From contig JAJJLU010000341.1 of the NCBI GenBank assembly GCA_023807065.1, positions 32,046 through 96,045 of the forward strand: a stretch of DNA of 64,000 nt, written 5' to 3'. A model generated the notes under the pieces. That model made no database searches. It was given only the letters and a program-made list of their open reading frames with translations, and had not been told where the DNA came from. This document shows positions 29,949 through 37,559 of this stretch, in pieces; positions within the stretch are counted from its first letter, which is position 1; every line of letters starts with the position of its first letter. This DNA comes from Isotricha intestinalis. Its lineage: Eukaryota > Ciliophora > Litostomatea > Vestibuliferida > Isotrichidae. Made by a program: the position numbers and the translations under genes.

Positions 29949-30845
29949 TTAGCATATATCTCGTAAACTATTAATAGGTATTTTACCAATATAAAATAAA
30001 TAAATTAAACAAAAAATAGTTCCACTGGTCAAACAAATTCCCAAAATAATTTTTAATATTGTCAAAAGACTTTTTTTAATGTGTTGAACATCAACAGTAT
30101 CTTTAAGTAAAAAAACAGATAAACATGCTCCAGTAATAAACCCAAATAAATGAGCATAATTATCAATTTTATTTCCATCTTTTCCAATATTAGTTCCACC
30201 TAAATTAATAGCAGTCATAATCGCAAATAATATAAAATTACTTTTTTGACTTTCATTCATTTTACTACAAGTCAATAAAAAATCAACAATTAAAAGTCCA
30301 GAAAAACCCATAATTGCACCAGAAGCTCCAACACTTATAGATTTTTTATTAAGAGTTGCACTAAAAATAGTAGAAATAATTCCTGAAGTAATATATAATA
30401 TAATTATTTTTAAAGTTCCTATTTTTATCTCTAAAAAATAACCAAGGAATACAATTGATAATGAATTCATTATTATATGAATAATTGAAGCATGAAGAAA
30501 AACAGGAGTTATAAAACGGTATATTTGACTATGATGAACAATAGAATAAGTATCTTTTGCGCCAAAATTATATAAAGTACAAATCCAAGTTTTTTTAGTG
30601 AAAGAATAATGATATAATAATTCAAATATATATATTATAGCATTTATTATTAAAATAATAGTACAAAATGATTTTAATTTATATATAGAACTATCTATAC
30701 ATCTTATTGAACTTGATGATGAATTTGATATTTTAATATTTCTATTATTAGATATTTCATTGTTATTTGTTGTTTGATATTCATTTACTATTCTATTAGA
30801 ATTCTCGTTATTTGATGGATTTCTTTCTAGTGTATGAACATTCAT
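29949..30845 (-). CDS. Rhomboid-family intramembrane serine protease
   Basis: This 298-residue protein is a rhomboid protease, which cleaves membrane proteins inside the bilayer. The catalytic dyad is present: Ser175 in 'G-A-S-G-A' and His232 in 'N-Y-A-H-L-F-G-F'. The oxyanion-side motif 'H-A-S-I-I-H-I-I-M-N' (His118, His123, Asn127) is intact. About seven membrane helices can be drawn between residues 58 and 290, typical of a eukaryotic secretory-pathway type, with a short extra helix before the six-helix core and a disordered N-terminal cytoplasmic tail of about 50 residues. It is probably active in the secretory pathway or at the plasma membrane. A cysteine-rich surface protein gene converges on it; that one is a substrate of the other is only a possibility. 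Confidence 0.9.
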   Translation of the reverse strand: MNVHTLERNPSNNENSNRIVNEYQTTNNNEISNNRNIKISNSSSSSIRCIDSSIYKLKSFCTIILIINAIIYIFELLYHYSFTKKTWICTLYNFGAKDTYSIVHHSQIYRFITPVFLHASIIHIIMNSLSIVFLGYFLEIKIGTLKIIILYITSGIISTIFSATLNKKSISVGASGAIMGFSGLLIVDFLLTCSKMNESQKSNFILFAIMTAINLGGTNIGKDGNKIDNYAHLFGFITGACLSVFLLKDTVDVQHIKKSLLTILKIILGICLTSGTIFCLIYLFYIGKIPINSLRDIC

Positions 30846-30915
30846 TTTTTTTATTTTTTTTAATAATTTGGTTTTTAAATTTTATTTATTTTATTTATTC
30901 ATTATTTATTTATAA

Positions 30916-31104
30916 ATGAATAAAAAGAAAGATAATGGGAATGATAGTTTTTCAATTAAAAATATTCTTTTTGAAGGGAATAATAATGATTTAACTTGTC
31001 TAATTGGGAGATTTGTTATTTATATTATTGTTATTTATTTTTTAGGATTGTTTTTTTATTATATGTTGACTGAAGATACAATTCCTTTAAAAGAAAAGAA
31101 ATAA
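30916..31104 (+). CDS. Small single-pass membrane protein
   Basis: This 62-residue ORF starts with an ATG in an A-rich context, 70 bp head-to-head with the rhomboid gene. It has a hydrophilic N-terminus of about 30 residues, one clear membrane helix (about 32-50, Ile/Val/Phe/Leu) and a short 'K-E-K-K' tail. The K-E-K-K ending resembles a dilysine ER-retrieval signal (K-x-K-x-x type). A chance ORF of this length with balanced charged ends is unlikely at this stop density. No family is recognised. Confidence 0.5.
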   Translation: MNKKKDNGNDSFSIKNILFEGNNNDLTCLIGRFVIYIIVIYFLGLFFYYMLTEDTIPLKEKK

Positions 31105-31138
31105 AAAATACTTTTTTCTACAAATAATTAAATTATAT

Positions 31139-31990
31139 TTATATATTAAAATTATTAAAATATTCTTTTGAATTTTTAAAGTTTTCATTTTCAGTAAGAT
31201 AGTTTGTGCTTAAATTATCATTTTTCAAATATTCTTCATCATATTTCACAATATTTAAATCAAATATTTTTCATTTCATATAGTTCTGAATTTTCTTTTT
31301 TAATATTCATATTATCATATAATAAATCTTTATTATAATAATTATTATAATCTTTAATTTTCAAATAATTAATAATCTCATCATTTTTAATATTTTTTTA
31401 ATTCTATTTACTCATTAAATTTTCATTATTATCAAAAGAGAGTTTTTTCTTGATTTCTTCATAATTTATAAACTTAATTGGGAATTCAGATAAAAATGGC
31501 ATTTATTTTGTACTTTATTTGATATTATTTTTTAATATTTGTCTTAATTATATTTTTAATTTTATTATTTGATTTGGAATTCTTTTATCTTTAAAGTTAT
31601 TTATATTATCATGAGTTTTAATTTTATTTTTTCAATTTACCTATATTTTTTTGAAAATTTTTGTTTTATTTAAATTTTAATTGCTACAATTATATTTATT
31701 GTATCTTAAATTCTTCTTTCAATATTTTTAAAAGATTTTATTTGATTACTCCCGTTTTTGGGGAAAAATTTGACTATATTATAATTTTTTTTGCCTAGTC
31801 AATTCATTTACATTAATTTTGATTTTTAAAATATGATAAAATACAAATTTAGTGAAATTTATTAAATTAAATTCATTTATAAAAATTTTTGTATTATTAT
31901 TTAAAAAATAATTTGATTTTGATTATTATTAAATAGATTATTATTAATTTTATCATCTTGATTAAATACTTTTCTTTTTTTTAATAATGA
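31139..31990 (-). pseudogene. Decayed protein-coding gene
   Basis: Reading the - strand upstream from a TAA at 31139-31141, there are successive open segments in shifting frames: about 42 codons (31139-31267), about 45 codons (31260-31397) and about 31 codons (31400-31503). Each ends in a stop and each has normal Asp/Glu/Ser/Asn-rich composition (for example 'V-K-Y-D-E-E-Y-L-K-N-D' and 'E-E-I-K-K-K-L-S-F-D'). Weaker Lys/Asn-rich stretches continue to about 31990. A plain intergenic spacer here lacks such Glu/Asp-rich runs on one strand, so I read this as a gene broken by several frameshifts and stops. The protein family cannot be recognised. The remainder, to 32353, looks like ordinary spacer. 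Confidence 0.55.
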
Positions 31991-32353
31991 AATTTTTCTT
32001 TATATCCTTTTACTTTTTCTTTTTTTGAAAATAGGAGTTATAAAATATACAATGATGTATAAAGAAATAATTAAAAAATAAAAGTGAAGAATATGAAAAA
32101 AACAGAAAGAAAAATTACCTAATTAAAAAATGAAATTTTTTAAATTTGCAAAAATTATCAATAATGTAAAAGAAAAAAATAAAAATATAAAACAAAAATA
32201 TTCATAATCTTATAAAGAAACGGAAGGTAATTTATATTTTCTAATATAATCTTAATTGAAAAATTTATATAAAAAAGTAATTGTTGAAAATAAAAAATAA
32301 AAAATAAATTATATAAAATAAATAATAAAGGAAAAATTTAGAAAAAAAACTAA

Positions 32354-34738
32354 TTAAATTTCTTCATCATCAAATCCAACTTTTTTCTTTTTTCTCATAG
32401 GAGGTAAATTACCTTTTCTTTCTAAAACTTCTCCATTATTAGTATTAAACACAGGTTTAAATTCTTTTTTTTCTTCTTCAACTTCTTCAACTTCTTCTTC
32501 TTCCTCTTCTTCTTCTTCTTCTTCGTGTTCCCATTTTCCTAAAATTTTTTCTCTTTTTTCTTTTTTTTTATTCAAATTTTTATAACCTGTATTTCTACAA
32601 CAACCATAAAATAGAGAAAAAATAAATGAAAAAATAACAACTAATAATCCTCCAATAATAAAAGATAATAAAGCATTAATTGATATTTTTTTATATCTAT
32701 GGAAAAAAGAAGTTAAATAAATAAAACAAATAATACAAATTCCAAATTGAATTATAAAATATATAATAACTCTAATATAAAAATTACTCATGAAATCACC
32801 TACTATTTTAATTCCATATATTTTATGGTTTGGACTATCTAAAATAACATCTAATAAAGTTGAATCATAAATTATTAATTTGTTTAAAAAAAAAAAGAAT
32901 ATTCTTGATACTATTACTCCTAAAATTCCATTTATTGCTATTCTTACAAAATCGAATGATTTTCCTTTTTTATATTGTGAATATATTGAAGAATCTCCAT
33001 AAAATAAACATGTAAAAAATAAATCTAATAATAATGATGTTATAAATGCTGATATATCTAAACAATAACTCATATGCTTCTCATGGAAATATACTATACG
33101 AATAAATTCTATTAAATTGAAAAATTTACGGGAACAAAAATATTTAAATTTACCATAATTTGTTTGTTCATCTGTCTGATACTTTTCAAATTCTTTTTCT
33201 TGATAATTTTCTTCTTTTATTTTTTCTTCTTCTTTTACTTTTTCATTTTCATTTAATTCTTCATTTGTTTTTATTTCATTATCTTCTCCTTCTTCTTTAT
33301 TTTCTGTTTTTTCATTTTTTGAATTTTTATCATCTAAAATAACTTCTTTGTTATCATTGATTGTTTCATTATTTGATATTTTTTCATCTTTGCTTTTATT
33401 ACTTTTAATACTTTTCATACTTTTCATACTTCTTATACTTTTCATTCTTTTTATACTTTTCATACTTTTCATGCTTTTCATAGTAGTATTCATATTATTT
33501 TTTGTGGTAGCCATTTCATTAACTGATACTTTCTCATCTTTTTTACTTTTATTTTCATTATTATTATTTTCATTATTAATATTTTCTCCATTAATCGGAT
33601 TTGGAGGAGGAATTTTTCTATATATTAAAGATTTAGTATAATGAACTTCACAACAGCAAAAAATAATAGAAGTAACAACTAAAGCAACTATGAATATAAA
33701 AGATATAATAAAACCAATATTTATACTAAAAGAAAAACATTTAAAAATTTTAAAATTTATATATTCTTGAATCATAGATTCTTTCGTTATAAAACCAGTA
33801 TAATCATTATAATTACATAAGCATTTAATTTCATATGAAGAACCTTTATTTATTAAACTTTCATAAACACAATTATTAGAATGATTTCCACATAAATCAC
33901 CTTTTTTATAAAATAAATCCATTTTAGCTTTTAAATTTAAATCAACATTATTATAATAAATATTATTACAAAAATCTTGATAAAATTGATTTCTAATATT
34001 ATATATATCATAATTATTACTTAAAAAAGTACTAGCAGTTTCTAAATCAAGTTCTTCAACATAAGTTTCATTAACTGGGATATTAAAATATATTTTATAT
34101 TGTTTATCTGTAATATCAATAACTTCATTAAAAGGGAAAGGTTTAACAATAGAAAAAGTAATAGTATTAGTGATACCTTCAATAATTTCTTGTTTAACAA
34201 TAACATTAAAACTTGTAACTTGTAAATCTTCCAAAATTTTATCTTTACATTCTTCAAAATCAAAAACAGCAATATCAGAATTGGAATTTGCAAGAGAATT
34301 AGAAGATAAACCATAATAAATAATATTATTGAAAGTGAAAGGATCATGAGATGAGAAAAATCTAATTTCTTCAGTCATTAATTCCATCATTTCTTCAGGA
34401 AATTCATCTAAAGTAACATCATAACATTGATATAATACTTGTTTTTGACCTGTGGCACATGCTGTTCCACTATTACAATTTCCATCTGTTGCTGATTTTT
34501 GATTTGAGTCTCCACAATTTATACCAGTTATACATTGTGAAGAATCATATAATACTTCATTTCCACAATCACATGTATTATATTCTGACTTAGAAAATGG
34601 ACTATTACAACTTATACATGAATATTTATTGGAAATAACATCAAATGTAGAAGCACAATCAGCGAGAAAGGATAATGTTATTTGAGGTATTTTCAGAAAT
34701 ATTATTATTTTTATTAAGTTTTTAATTTGGTTTTTCAT
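32354..34738 (-). CDS. Multi-pass surface protein of the same uncharacterised family (member B)
   Basis: This 794-residue protein starts with a signal peptide (about 1-24) and a cysteine-rich segment (about 27-108). One ectodomain unit follows, with 'F-E-E-C-K-D-K-I', 'N-T-I-T-F-S-I-V-K-P' and 'F-P-F-N-E-V-I-D-I'. The juxtamembrane module (about 245-325) has 'F-Y-Q-D-F-C', 'D-L-C-G-N', 'N-C-V-Y-E-S', 'I-K-C-L-C-N-Y' and 'F-K-I-F-K-C-F'. The first membrane helix is followed by a very long charged cytoplasmic loop (about 370-520) with an M-K-S repeat and Glu-rich tract. About four more helices include 'R-I-A-I-N-G-I-L-G-V-I-V-S-R-I-F-F'. The C-terminus is acidic with a poly-Glu run. Motif order and the membrane block match the gene at 17298-21872, so they are paralogues. 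Function unknown. Confidence 0.78.
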   Translation of the reverse strand: MKNQIKNLIKIIIFLKIPQITLSFLADCASTFDVISNKYSCISCNSPFSKSEYNTCDCGNEVLYDSSQCITGINCGDSNQKSATDGNCNSGTACATGQKQVLYQCYDVTLDEFPEEMMELMTEEIRFFSSHDPFTFNNIIYYGLSSNSLANSNSDIAVFDFEECKDKILEDLQVTSFNVIVKQEIIEGITNTITFSIVKPFPFNEVIDITDKQYKIYFNIPVNETYVEELDLETASTFLSNNYDIYNIRNQFYQDFCNNIYYNNVDLNLKAKMDLFYKKGDLCGNHSNNCVYESLINKGSSYEIKCLCNYNDYTGFITKESMIQEYINFKIFKCFSFSINIGFIISFIFIVALVVTSIIFCCCEVHYTKSLIYRKIPPPNPINGENINNENNNNENKSKKDEKVSVNEMATTKNNMNTTMKSMKSMKSIKRMKSIRSMKSMKSIKSNKSKDEKISNNETINDNKEVILDDKNSKNEKTENKEEGEDNEIKTNEELNENEKVKEEEKIKEENYQEKEFEKYQTDEQTNYGKFKYFCSRKFFNLIEFIRIVYFHEKHMSYCLDISAFITSLLLDLFFTCLFYGDSSIYSQYKKGKSFDFVRIAINGILGVIVSRIFFFFLNKLIIYDSTLLDVILDSPNHKIYGIKIVGDFMSNFYIRVIIYFIIQFGICIICFIYLTSFFHRYKKISINALLSFIIGGLLVVIFSFIFSLFYGCCRNTGYKNLNKKKEKREKILGKWEHEEEEEEEEEEEVEEVEEEKKEFKPVFNTNNGEVLERKGNLPPMRKKKKVGFDDEEI
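32478..32525. repeat. Trinucleotide tract encoding poly-Glu
   Basis: A run of mostly TTC/TCC/TTC triplets on the + strand encodes Glu residues, with a few Val, in the C-terminal tail of surface protein member B. It stays in frame. Confidence 0.8.
33398..33484. repeat. 9-bp coding repeat encoding Met-Lys-Ser units
   Basis: On the coding (-) strand this encodes about nine near-identical three-residue units (M/I/R-K/R-S), giving a strongly basic, serine-rich segment in the cytoplasmic loop of member B. It lies between an Asn/Glu-rich stretch and a Lys/Glu-rich stretch. Confidence 0.8.
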
Positions 34739-35299
34739 TTTTTTTATTTTTTTTTTTTGACTATATATTTAGTCAAATGAAAATAATAATTCTTGAAGAC
34801 AAATTATTTTTATTTTATTATGAGTTTATTACTTTTTCAATAAAAAATTGAAAATATTATAATTTTTAGTTATAATAATTATTATCTTAATATAAAGGAA
34901 AAAATTATTACTTATCATTATTAAAATTCATTTATTCTAAAAATAAAATAAATGTTTCAAATCTAATTCTTCAGAAAAAATATTAAAATAATTCCTAATT
35001 TAAATATAATAAAAATTAATGAACTAAATCAATATCTTTATAATTTATGTTACTATTAATGCAAGAAAAATTCATTTAAAAAAAGAAGATATAAAAAGCT
35101 AAATAATTTTTATTTAAAATCATTTAGTATAATTTATAAATTAATTTAATTAATTTAAGAAAATTATATTTTTAATAGTTTATATTTTTCTATATAAAAT
35201 AATAAAACTATTTAAACGTTTTTTCAACTATTTTTTGAATGAAAAAAATTAAAAAATATAAATTATATAATTTTTACATAATATATATGAACAGTTTAT
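34739..35299. other. Intergenic region, nothing recognised
   Basis: This 561-bp spacer lies between the start of surface protein member B and the 3' end of the next gene. It is AT-rich with dense stops in all frames. No ORF, RNA gene or repeat was recognised. It should contain the promoter of member B. Confidence 0.5.
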
Positions 35300-36508
35300 T
35301 TAATTGATTTTCCAAGTTGAAATAAAATCTTGATTAAAATAATTTTTATCAAAAAAAGTATCTCTTGGAGTTTCACTGGTATTATTAATTTTATCATTAA
35401 TAGAATTAATTCCATTTTCTTCATTAATATCAGTTTTAATTCTTTGGGAATATTTTTTGTTTATGTTATATAACATTCTTTTTTTTGCTTCAGTAAAATT
35501 ATTATTATTTTTCTTTAATATATCAGGAGATATTAAATGTAACATTTCATTAAAATTTTTTCCGTTAAATTGTTTTTGAACTTTAAATTGATATTTATTC
35601 ATATTTCCTATATTAATACTTCCTTCACAAATTTTATTTAAATTTTTTTCATTTGTTAATAATGGTTTTTTGAATTGTTTTAATAAATCATTTTTTAATT
35701 GTTTATCTATAATATTATTAAGATTAACATTAACGTTAACATTTATATTTTGGTAATTTTCTTCTGTTGAATAACTTTCATTTTCTTCTTTTATAGAATT
35801 ATTATCATTATTATTACTCAAATCAGATAAATCATTTAAAGCATTAAATATTATTGAAAAAATTTTATTATATGTTTGAATTCTATTATTTGATTGTTTT
35901 AAAATATAATTTTCATTTTCTTCGTTCGAATATATATTTTCATATTGGATTTTTTTTCTATTTTCATTTTGTAAATTTACTGTTTCTTCATAAATTTTGT
36001 TAATATAATTATTAAAGAAATTATGATTCTTATAATTATTATTTGATTTATTTAATAAATAATCTTGCAATTGATTATTTTTAAATAAATCTGTCAAATT
36101 ATTTATAACTCTAATAATGTTATTTTCTTCAAATTCATTATTTTGTTCGTTGTTGAAAATATCCAATTGCTTTAATCTTAAACTATATTGTAAAGATTTA
36201 TGTATATTATTTTCTGAATTTCTGGTTTTTACTTTTCCTATATTTTTATTTGAAAAATGTAAATTATTGTGTTCAAAAGAATTATTTGAAGAATTAAATT
36301 TCATATTATTCTTTTTATTAAAAGAATATTTAGAAATAGGTTTTAAGATTGATTTTTTCTTTTCTTTTGATGAAATAAATGATATCCTATTTGATTTACC
36401 TTTATTAATTTCTGAAGCTGAATTTTCATATTGTTTAATTATATTTTTTTTAAGAGAACTTTTATTTTGAATTTTAAACGGTTCAACCATTTTATCATTT
36501 TTTAACAT
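35300..36508 (-). CDS. Asn/Lys-rich protein of unknown function
   Basis: This 402-residue protein shows no recognisable domain. It is Asn-, Lys- and Ser-rich and probably disordered, with several predicted helical patches: about 105-150 ('L-R-L-K-Q-L-D-I-F'), 205-225 and 300-325. No signal peptide or membrane helix is present. A second in-frame Met at residue 7 is an equally possible start. The open frame is long for this base composition, so I treat it as real. Confidence 0.6.
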   Translation of the reverse strand: MLKNDKMVEPFKIQNKSSLKKNIIKQYENSASEINKGKSNRISFISSKEKKKSILKPISKYSFNKKNNMKFNSSNNSFEHNNLHFSNKNIGKVKTRNSENNIHKSLQYSLRLKQLDIFNNEQNNEFEENNIIRVINNLTDLFKNNQLQDYLLNKSNNNYKNHNFFNNYINKIYEETVNLQNENRKKIQYENIYSNEENENYILKQSNNRIQTYNKIFSIIFNALNDLSDLSNNNDNNSIKEENESYSTEENYQNINVNVNVNLNNIIDKQLKNDLLKQFKKPLLTNEKNLNKICEGSINIGNMNKYQFKVQKQFNGKNFNEMLHLISPDILKKNNNNFTEAKKRMLYNINKKYSQRIKTDINEENGINSINDKINNTSETPRDTFFDKNYFNQDFISTWKIN

Positions 36509-36656
36509 TTTATATTATTATTATTTTAAATGTTTATATAATTATTGTTTGAATTAACTTAAATTAAATTTTTATGACTTAATTAAATGAATAAATAATA
36601 TTGAATATGGAATAATCGATAATTATTTTATTATTCATAATAATAATTTATATTTA

Positions 36657-37508
36657 TTAAGAACCAAATCTTTTTTTTATTGATGCGTTTTTCTGAAAAA
36701 TTTCAATAAAGTTTATCAAATCAAAATTATCTAAATTAATATCTTTAACATGATAAATTTCACAGTTTTCCAATAAAGTAAAGGGAAAACCATATAAACA
36801 AATATTTTCATTAAAAAAACTGGAACAATTTCCAAAAGTAATAATTAATTCAGGTAAATTATTTTCTACTTTTCTAGTATAATATTTTTCATATTCATGT
36901 AAAACATTTTTATTTTTTATTTCATTATTCAATAATACTATTTCTTCAGGATAAACATACATATCCTCTTTATTTTTAAAAATTTTTTTAATTAAATCAT
37001 TATTTGCACTATTAAATCCAATAACTGATATTATTAAATCATATTTTTTTTCTTTAAATAAATCATTAATTTTTATTTTAATATTTTTTTGGCAATTGAA
37101 AATAATATTTTGATTTAATTCAAAATCTTTATATGAAAAAATAATATTTTTATTTTCAAAAAGTATACTTAATTTCTCTTTTAAAAATTGAATATCAAGT
37201 TTATTAAAAGGATCATATAAAGTTATGTGTTTTATTTGTTTTGTATAAATACAAAACTTTATTAAATTAACAGGTGCTATTTTTAATGAATGAGAATTAT
37301 TTATAATAATTGCAATATTTGAAGGATATTTAATTTTTTGGTTAAGAAGAAAAGTTTCTTCATTATCTTTTTGAATATCAAAATTTGCTAATTTACAAAA
37401 ATGAATAAATCTTCGGAATATGATTTTGAAAAATTGAATTACTGATATCAATAAATATAATAAATTAACTATTCCAAAACATAAAATTTTATAAGGATGA
37501 GGACTCAT
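36657..37508 (-). CDS. NUS1: NUS1/NgBR, cis-prenyltransferase accessory subunit
   Basis: This 283-residue protein looks like NUS1 (Nogo-B receptor), the non-catalytic partner of dehydrodolichyl diphosphate synthase that makes the polyprenyl carrier for dolichol at the ER. A hydrophobic N-terminal helix (about 8-30) anchors it. The cis-prenyltransferase-like fold follows, with 'I-A-I-I-I-N-N' and 'I-K-H-I-T-L-Y-D' strands and, near the end, 'P-E-L-I-I-T-F-G' and 'L-Y-G-F-P-F-T-L-L-E-N-C-E-I-Y'. It finishes with 'K-K-R-F-G-S', an R-x-G motif at the very C-terminus, the known NUS1 signature required for activity of the heterodimer. As expected for NUS1, the catalytic Asp motif of the partner is absent. 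The catalytic partner is not in this window. It is head-to-head with the BEACH gene, 51 bp apart. Confidence 0.82.
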   Translation of the reverse strand: MSPHPYKILCFGIVNLLYLLISVIQFFKIIFRRFIHFCKLANFDIQKDNEETFLLNQKIKYPSNIAIIINNSHSLKIAPVNLIKFCIYTKQIKHITLYDPFNKLDIQFLKEKLSILFENKNIIFSYKDFELNQNIIFNCQKNIKIKINDLFKEKKYDLIISVIGFNSANNDLIKKIFKNKEDMYVYPEEIVLLNNEIKNKNVLHEYEKYYTRKVENNLPELIITFGNCSSFFNENICLYGFPFTLLENCEIYHVKDINLDNFDLINFIEIFQKNASIKKRFGS

Positions 37509-37559
37509 TAACCAGGTTAATTTTTTTATTAATTTTTAAAAAATTAAATATTTTCTAAA

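Noticed and set aside
33160..33641. Leu/Phe-rich + strand ORFs resembling membrane proteins
   Set aside because: They are the antisense of the charged cytoplasmic loop of surface protein member B.
36117..36470. 117-codon + strand ORF
   Set aside because: It is antisense to the Asn/Lys-rich gene at 35300-36508, with composition explained by that gene.
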